A DNA stretch of 9,799 nucleotides from Bacteroidales bacterium. Lineage in GTDB: Bacteria; Bacteroidota; Bacteroidia; Bacteroidales; SM23-62. Made by a program: the position numbers and the translations under genes. The notes beneath the pieces were generated by a model. The model was not told where the DNA came from. It saw only the letters and a program-made list of their open reading frames with translations, and did not search any database. Of the stretch, positions 5,545-9,799 are shown one piece after another (position 1 is the first letter of the stretch; every line of letters starts with the position of its first letter). The stretch lies in assembly GCA_016783865.1 (NCBI GenBank), contig JADHVS010000166.1, positions 1-9,799 of the forward strand, written 5' to 3'.

Positions 5545-7068
5545 ATGACTGATTTAAAAAGAATTAGGACTGCTCTGGTTTCAGCTTACAGCAAAGATGG
5601 ACTGGAGAAAGTCATTAAAAAATTAGATGAACTATCTATAAAAATTGTTTCTACCGGCGGGACCCAAAAATTTATCGCCGATCATGGTGTGCCAGTTGAA
5701 TCTGTGGAGTCGATAACCGGATACCCTGCCATTTTAGGTGGACGTGTGAAGACATTGCATCCAAAAATATTTGGTGGTATCCTTTTCAGAAGAAGCGAGG
5801 AATCTGATTTACAACAAACAAAGGAATATGATATTACAGGTATCGACCTGGTTATTGTCGACCTCTATCCATTTGAAGAAACGGTCAGGTCAGGAGCCTC
5901 TGATGAAGAGATCATTGAAAAGATCGACATTGGTGGGATAACCCTGATCCGTGCAGCAGCAAAAAATTTTAATGATGTCCTTATTGTTTCATCAAAAGAT
6001 CAATATGACGGATTGTTGAATCTCCTGAATGAAAAGCAAGGCAATTCAAGCCTGGATGACAGGAAACAATACGCCGCTGAGGCTTTTCATGCCAGCTCCC
6101 ATTACGATGTGAATATTTTTAATTATTTCAACGGGGACAAAGGGGACGTGTTTAAAAGTAGTATTCCCGGCGGATCGGCACTGCGTTATGGAGAAAATCC
6201 CCACCAGGAAGGATCCTTCTTCGGTGATTTCGATGAGATGTTTGAAAAAATTTCAGGTAAGGAGATCTCTTATAACAATTTACTCGATATCGATGCGGCT
6301 GTATGCCTGATCAGGGATTTCAATACCCAAACCTTTGCCATATTAAAACATAACAATGCCTGTGGACTGGCTTCCAGGGACAATATGCCGGAATCCTGGA
6401 AGGATGCCCTTGCGGGTGATCCCATTTCAGCGTTTGGCGGGATACTGATTACCAATAGTGAGGTAGATGAAGCAACTGCAGAGGAGATCGACAAATTATT
6501 CTTTGAGGTGATCATTGCTCCGGCCTTCCATGAGAAAGCCCTTGAGATCCTGATGCAGAAAAAAAACCGTATCATTCTCAGGATAAAAGAATTTGACCTT
6601 CCGGGCAAACAGTTCCGTTCGTTGCTGAATGGAGTGGTGGTCCAGGACAGGGATACTGTAACCGAATCGGCCGGGGAACTTAAGACGGTCACAAAAAGAG
6701 AACCTGATGAGGACGAAATAAATGACCTGTTATTTGCTAATAAGCTGGTGAAACATACAAAATCCAATACCATCGTACTGGCGAAAAACGGACAACTGAT
6801 TGCCAGCGGTGTGGGGCAAACCTCAAGGGTTGATGCATTGAAGCAGGCAATAGTAAAAGCAAAGAATTTTAAGTTCGACCTGAGTGGAGCGGTGATGGCA
6901 TCAGATGCATTTTTCCCATTTCCTGATTGCGTCGAGATCGCGCATGAGGCTGGCATAAAGGCAGTTATACAGCCCGGCGGATCGATCAGAGATAAAGACT
7001 CTGTTGCTTTTTGTGATGGACATGACATGGCCATGGTATTTACCGGGATAAGACATTTTAAGCACTAA
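5545..7068 (+). CDS. purH: Bifunctional AICAR formyltransferase/IMP cyclohydrolase PurH
   Basis: Catalyses the last two steps of de novo purine synthesis: formylation of AICAR by 10-formyl-tetrahydrofolate and ring closure to IMP. The 507-residue protein has both domains. The N-terminal MGS-like cyclohydrolase domain (1 to about 145) shows STGGT (36-40) and GGRVKTLHP (65-73). The AICAR transformylase domain (about 150-507) shows LRYGENPHQ (213-221), KHNNACG (268-274) with the catalytic Lys268-His269 pair, ISAFGGI (294-300), SDAFFPFPD (453-461) and IQPGGSIRD (475-483). It is complete and cytosolic. The start has no Shine-Dalgarno but an A-rich leader, normal for this phylum. The palindromic element begins within two bases of the stop codon. 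The following mreB gene is 224 bp away; the neighbourhood is conserved in Bacteroidales as I recall, with no known functional tie. Confidence 0.98.
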   Translation: MTDLKRIRTALVSAYSKDGLEKVIKKLDELSIKIVSTGGTQKFIADHGVPVESVESITGYPAILGGRVKTLHPKIFGGILFRRSEESDLQQTKEYDITGIDLVIVDLYPFEETVRSGASDEEIIEKIDIGGITLIRAAAKNFNDVLIVSSKDQYDGLLNLLNEKQGNSSLDDRKQYAAEAFHASSHYDVNIFNYFNGDKGDVFKSSIPGGSALRYGENPHQEGSFFGDFDEMFEKISGKEISYNNLLDIDAAVCLIRDFNTQTFAILKHNNACGLASRDNMPESWKDALAGDPISAFGGILITNSEVDEATAEEIDKLFFEVIIAPAFHEKALEILMQKKNRIILRIKEFDLPGKQFRSLLNGVVVQDRDTVTESAGELKTVTKREPDEDEINDLLFANKLVKHTKSNTIVLAKNGQLIASGVGQTSRVDALKQAIVKAKNFKFDLSGAVMASDAFFPFPDCVEIAHEAGIKAVIQPGGSIRDKDSVAFCDGHDMAMVFTGIRHFKH

Positions 7069-7069
7069 T

Positions 7070-7157
7070 GTCATGCTGAATTTATTTCAGCATCTCATTG
7101 TATTTCAGTAGATTCCGAAACCCTGACCTTCGTCAGGGCAGGCAAGTTCGGAATGAC
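7070..7157. repeat. Nested-palindrome intergenic element (MITE/REP-like), 88 bp
   Basis: The ends are imperfect inverted repeats: TGTCATGCTGAA (from 7069) and TTCGGAATGACT (to 7158) pair at 9 of 12 positions, with perfect GTCAT/ATGAC at the tips. Inside are three paired segments. Hairpin 1 is ATGCTGAA (7073-7080), a five-base loop, and TTCAGCAT (7086-7093). An outer stem is ATTCCGAA (7112-7119) with TTCGGAAT (7147-7154). Enclosed in it is CCCTGAC (7121-7127), loop CTTC, and GTCAGGG (7132-7138). A related end occurs at 1-16. It encodes no transposase. It begins immediately after the purH stop, and no T-tract follows the hairpins, so an intrinsic-terminator role is uncertain. Confidence 0.85.
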
Positions 7158-7214
7158 TAAATCGAATATTAAGACGTCTGTTAAACTCTAAGTCACAGGT
7201 GTCAACATTTTTAG

Positions 7215-7285
7215 TATATTTAAAGCTTTGATTATAAATAGCTTGAACGGAGATTATCAGAATTAATAATTTTAGAATAAGGGAG
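7215..7285 (+). promoter_or_regulatory. mreB leader: weak candidate -7 elements and the ribosome-binding site
   Basis: Two near-matches to TAnnTTTG are present, TATATTTA (7215-7222) and AAGCTTTG (7223-7230), each with one mismatch and no good -33 box, so the mreB promoter is not resolved. AAGGGAG at 7279-7285, seven bases before the mreB ATG, is a clear Shine-Dalgarno and fixes the start. No riboswitch or strong hairpin is seen between 7158 and 7292. Confidence 0.3.
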
Positions 7286-7292
7286 TGAAGTA

Positions 7293-8315
7293 ATGGGTTT
7301 TTTTTCATTTTTAACACAGGAAATTGCAATTGATCTGGGTACGGCAAACACAATCATCATTCATAATGATAAAGTGGTTGTGAATGAGCCGTCTATTGTG
7401 GCAATGGATCAAAAGACCGGGAAACTGATTGCCATCGGAGAGAAAGCACGTCAAATGCATGGGAAAACCCATGAAAACATAAAAACGATAAGGCCCCTGA
7501 GAGATGGGGTAATAGCCGATTTTAATGCTGCCGAGCAGATGATCAGGGGAATGATCAAGATGATTAACAGGAAACCCAGATTATTTACGCCGGCATTAAG
7601 AATGGTCGTATGCATACCTTCAGGCAGTACCGAAGTTGAGGTAAGGGCGGTCAGGGATTCAGTAGAACATGCAGGGGGCCGTGATGTTTACATGATCTAT
7701 GAACCTATGGCAGCAGCCATTGGAATTGGTATCGACGTTGAAGCCCCGGAAGGTAATATGGTGGTCGACATAGGAGGTGGTACCACAGAAATTGCTGTCA
7801 TTTCACTTGGTGGTATCGTTTGCAATCAGTCCATCCGGATTGCAGGAGATGGTTTTACCACTGATATTCAAGCCTACATGCGGCATCAGCACAATATTAA
7901 AATTGGTGAAAGAACGGCCGAAGATCTTAAAATAGCTGTTGGCTCAGGACTTCCTGACCTTGAAGATCCGCCTACTGATTATATGGTGAGAGGTCCGAAC
8001 CTGATGACCGCCATGCCGGTCGAGATCCCCGTATCATACCAGGAGATTGCACATTGTCTTGATAAATCGATATCCAAAATTGAGACAGCCATCCTGAGTG
8101 TACTTGAGCAAACCCCTCCTGAGTTATATGCCGATATCGTAAAACATGGTATTTACATGGCAGGTGGTGGTTCGCTGACCCGGGGATTAGCAAAAAGATT
8201 TACGGATAAGCTCAATATCACCTTCCATGTTGCTGAGGATCCTTTACAAGCTGTTGCGCGGGGTACCGGAATTGCACTGAAAAATGTCAATAAATTCCCC
8301 TTCCTGATGCGATAG
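7293..8315 (+). CDS. mreB: Rod shape-determining actin homologue MreB
   Basis: Bacterial actin that forms membrane-bound filaments and orients the peptidoglycan elongation machinery. At 340 residues it is full-length. The N-terminal GFFSFL (2-7) is a short hydrophobic membrane-anchoring segment as in other MreBs. The actin-fold nucleotide pocket is complete: phosphate-1 loop IDLGTANT (13-20), catalytic-type Glu137 in YEPMAAAIG, phosphate-2 loop DIGGGTTE (159-166), and adenosine motif GIYMAGGGSLTRGL (286-299). The start is supported by AAGGGAG seven bases upstream. It is the first gene of the mreB-mreC-mreD-mrdA cluster and lies 28 bp before mreC. Confusion with DnaK or FtsA is excluded by length and the LGTANT/AGGGS motifs. 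Confidence 0.98.
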   Translation: MGFFSFLTQEIAIDLGTANTIIIHNDKVVVNEPSIVAMDQKTGKLIAIGEKARQMHGKTHENIKTIRPLRDGVIADFNAAEQMIRGMIKMINRKPRLFTPALRMVVCIPSGSTEVEVRAVRDSVEHAGGRDVYMIYEPMAAAIGIGIDVEAPEGNMVVDIGGGTTEIAVISLGGIVCNQSIRIAGDGFTTDIQAYMRHQHNIKIGERTAEDLKIAVGSGLPDLEDPPTDYMVRGPNLMTAMPVEIPVSYQEIAHCLDKSISKIETAILSVLEQTPPELYADIVKHGIYMAGGGSLTRGLAKRFTDKLNITFHVAEDPLQAVARGTGIALKNVNKFPFLMR

Positions 8316-8343
8316 GATTTCTTTCAAACTTATTGGTTCGTCC

Positions 8344-9171
8344 ATGAGGAGTTTGTTCAGATTTATAGTGAGGTATCATTTTTTCTTCCTGTTTCTCCTG
8401 GTGGAAACCTTATCCGTAGGTATATTAATACAATACAACAGGTATCACAGGGCAGGATTCATAAATTTTACCGATGACCTCCAGGGATTTATGTTTGATC
8501 ACCTGGGAAGCATAAGGAAATATACCAACCTCAGGAAGGCCAATCAGGATCTGGCCGCAGAGAACAACCTGTTACGCAACCAGCTGGATCAATACAATCT
8601 CTTATTAGGCAATAACCAGATCAGAAAGTTCGATTCCCTGCCCGGACGATTATATACCTATACACCAGCCAATGTCGTAAATAATTCAGTCAACAAGCAA
8701 TATAACTTCATCACCTTGAATAAGGGAAAAAAACATGGTGTCAGACAGGAGATGGGTGTGATTTCCCCAAATGGCGTGGTCGGGATAATATATGGAGCAT
8801 CAAGTCATTATTCAACCGTGATTACCTTATTAAACAGGGATTTCCGGCTTAGTGCAAAGATCAGGAAAAATGATTACTACGGATCATTATACTGGACGGG
8901 TAAGGACTACCAGTATGCCTCTTTGAGTGAAATACCCTATCATGTTGAACTTGCAGTAGGAGATACCATTGTAACCTCAGGATATTCGTCAATTTTTCCC
9001 GAGGGATTAATGGTTGGAGTGATATCGGATTTTCAACAGGCTCAGGGCAATTTTTATATCATCGATGTGAAACTCTCGGTCGATTTCAGGAAACTGACCC
9101 ATGTTAATATTATTCAGAACCTCCTGATCGAAGAACAGGTTAACCTGGAAAATCAAGAAACCAATGATTAA
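8344..9171 (+). CDS. mreC: Rod shape-determining protein MreC
   Basis: Bitopic inner-membrane scaffold of the elongasome that links MreB and MreD to PBP2 in the periplasm. The 275-residue protein has a short cytoplasmic N-terminus, one membrane helix (about 11-30), a periplasmic coiled-coil stretch (about 58-88, with the AAENNLLRNQL heptad pattern) and the MreC beta-domain pair (about 105-262). Conserved stretches are NKGKKHGVRQEMGVISPNGVVG (residues 126-147) and VGDTIVTSGYSSIFPEGLMVG (205-225). The start directly precedes the helix; no Shine-Dalgarno is visible in the 28-bp gap after mreB, so coupled translation is plausible. Its last 8 bp overlap mreD. Confidence 0.96.
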   Translation: MRSLFRFIVRYHFFFLFLLVETLSVGILIQYNRYHRAGFINFTDDLQGFMFDHLGSIRKYTNLRKANQDLAAENNLLRNQLDQYNLLLGNNQIRKFDSLPGRLYTYTPANVVNNSVNKQYNFITLNKGKKHGVRQEMGVISPNGVVGIIYGASSHYSTVITLLNRDFRLSAKIRKNDYYGSLYWTGKDYQYASLSEIPYHVELAVGDTIVTSGYSSIFPEGLMVGVISDFQQAQGNFYIIDVKLSVDFRKLTHVNIIQNLLIEEQVNLENQETND

Positions 9172-9670
9172 GATCTTTTCCAGAAATATCATCCGGTTTT
9201 TATTCCTGGTATTCATCCAGGTCCTGATTTTCAATAATATCCAGATAAGTGGCCTGATCAATCCATATGTCTATGTCATTTTTATCCTTTTGCTGCCTTT
9301 TGAGACACCCACCTGGACCTTATTAGGACTCGCATTCGTGCTTGGTATAACCGTTGACCTGTTTGCCAATACTCCGGGAATGCATTCAACTGCTACCGTG
9401 CTTATGGCATTTCTCAGGCCTTATGTATTAAATTTGATTGCTCCCCGGGATGGATATGAAACCGGAACTTTTCCCCGTCTTTATTATTATGGTTTTTCCT
9501 GGTTCCTTAAGTATGCCGCTATCCTGGTCACGATACATCACCTGGCCCTGTTCTATCTGGAAGTTTTCAGGTTGACTGACTTTTTTACTACCTTTTTCCG
9601 TTGTGTTATTAGTGCAGCCTTCTCAATTACATTTATTGTACTGAGCCAATATTTTATATTCAGGCGTTAA
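9164..9670 (+). CDS. mreD: Rod shape-determining membrane protein MreD
   Basis: A 168-residue polytopic inner-membrane protein with about five or six hydrophobic helices (roughly 9-27, 33-47, 50-70, 75-95, 113-135 and 140-164). This size and topology are typical of MreD, which partners MreC in the elongasome. The segment LGITVDLFANTPGMHS (60-75) is the best-conserved MreD motif (D-x-x-x-x-x-x-G-x-H-x). Sequence conservation is low across the family, so the call rests on this motif, topology and position between mreC and mrdA. The start overlaps the last 8 bp of mreC, and its TAA stop shares one base with the mrdA ATG, indicating translational coupling on both sides. Confidence 0.93.
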   Translation: MIKIFSRNIIRFLFLVFIQVLIFNNIQISGLINPYVYVIFILLLPFETPTWTLLGLAFVLGITVDLFANTPGMHSTATVLMAFLRPYVLNLIAPRDGYETGTFPRLYYYGFSWFLKYAAILVTIHHLALFYLEVFRLTDFFTTFFRCVISAAFSITFIVLSQYFIFRR

Positions 9671-9799
9671 TGAATACATTTTCAATAAGAAAATTTATCG
9701 TTGCCGGGATAATTATCCTTGTTGGGATCATATATGTTGTCAGGCTTTTCTCTTTGCAGGTTCTGGATGACTCTTACCAATCGACTGCCGACAGCAATG
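9670..9799 (+). CDS. mrdA: Penicillin-binding protein 2 (MrdA), N-terminal fragment cut by the window end
   Basis: The reading frame opens at an ATG overlapping the mreD stop by one base (TAATG) and stays open to the window end, giving 43 codons. It encodes a short basic cytoplasmic start (MNTFSIRKF), a membrane anchor (about 9-24, IVAGIIILVGIIYVVR), then LFSLQVLDDSYQSTADSN. The last part matches the start of class B PBPs, where L-x-x-L-Q-V-x-D-x-x-Y follows the anchor. PBP2 is the monofunctional transpeptidase of the elongasome, and mrdA normally follows mreD in this phylum. The pedestal and catalytic SxxK domain lie beyond the window. Truncation is by the window edge, not mutation. Confidence 0.88.
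   Translation, partial: MNTFSIRKFIVAGIIILVGIIYVVRLFSLQVLDDSYQSTADSN

Noticed and set aside
6270..7034. 254-codon open frame antisense to purH
   Set aside because: It lies entirely within the conserved transformylase domain coding region, its product is Ser-rich and resembles no family, and the purH frame explains the sequence.
7121..7138. Intrinsic terminator for purH from the CCCTGAC/GTCAGGG hairpin
   Set aside because: The stem is good, but no T-tract follows in either direction (GCAGGCAAG on the right, TTTCGG on the complementary side), so Rho-independent termination is not supported. It is kept as part of the repeat element.
7105..7353. 82-codon minus-strand open frame across the intergenic element and the mreB start
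   Set aside because: It reads through the palindromic repeat and into mreB in antisense, with no recognisable domain.

Overview
The window looks like ordinary chromosomal core from a member of the Bacteroidota, most likely a Bacteroidales/Marinilabiliales-type organism. Three things suggest this. The gene order purH-mreB-mreC-mreD-mrdA is one I recall as typical of that phylum. Several intergenic regions carry the Bacteroidota -7 promoter element TAnnTTTG. Many starts lack a strong Shine-Dalgarno and sit in A/T-rich leaders. No genus can be named from the sequence alone.

Layout. At 1-1695 a two-gene minus-strand unit encodes a hotdog-fold PaaI-type thioesterase and, 2 bp downstream, a MalY/PatB-type PLP enzyme (probable cystathionine beta-lyase or aminotransferase). 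A divergent intergenic region (1696-1861) holds a four-unit heptamer array and back-to-back candidate promoter elements. On the plus strand follow rsmA (ksgA, 16S rRNA dimethyltransferase) and mgtE (Mg2+ channel/transporter), separated by about 100 bp with a second, different heptamer array. mgtE converges, with an 8-bp gap, on a minus-strand MacB/FtsX-type ABC permease that has no ATPase partner in view. The permease is divergent from purH across 174 bp that contain candidate promoters and an inverted repeat. After purH comes an 88-bp nested-palindrome, MITE/REP-like element and then the cell-shape operon mreB-mreC-mreD-mrdA. The last gene is cut by the window end after 43 codons.

How the genes work together. 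mreB, mreC, mreD and mrdA encode consecutive parts of the elongasome (cytoskeletal filament, periplasmic scaffold, membrane protein, peptidoglycan transpeptidase). Their tight spacing (28 bp, 8-bp overlap, 1-bp overlap) suggests one transcript with translational coupling. The other genes are housekeeping functions in sulfur/amino-acid metabolism, ribosome maturation, Mg2+ homeostasis and de novo purine synthesis, with no obvious joint pathway.

No undescribed multi-gene system, phage, transposase gene, CRISPR array, tRNA or rRNA is visible. There is no gene-free stretch over 300 bp; the longest is 224 bp (7069-7292). The parts most worth a second look are non-coding: the palindromic element at 7070-7157, its apparent truncated relative at 1-16, and the two heptamer arrays.
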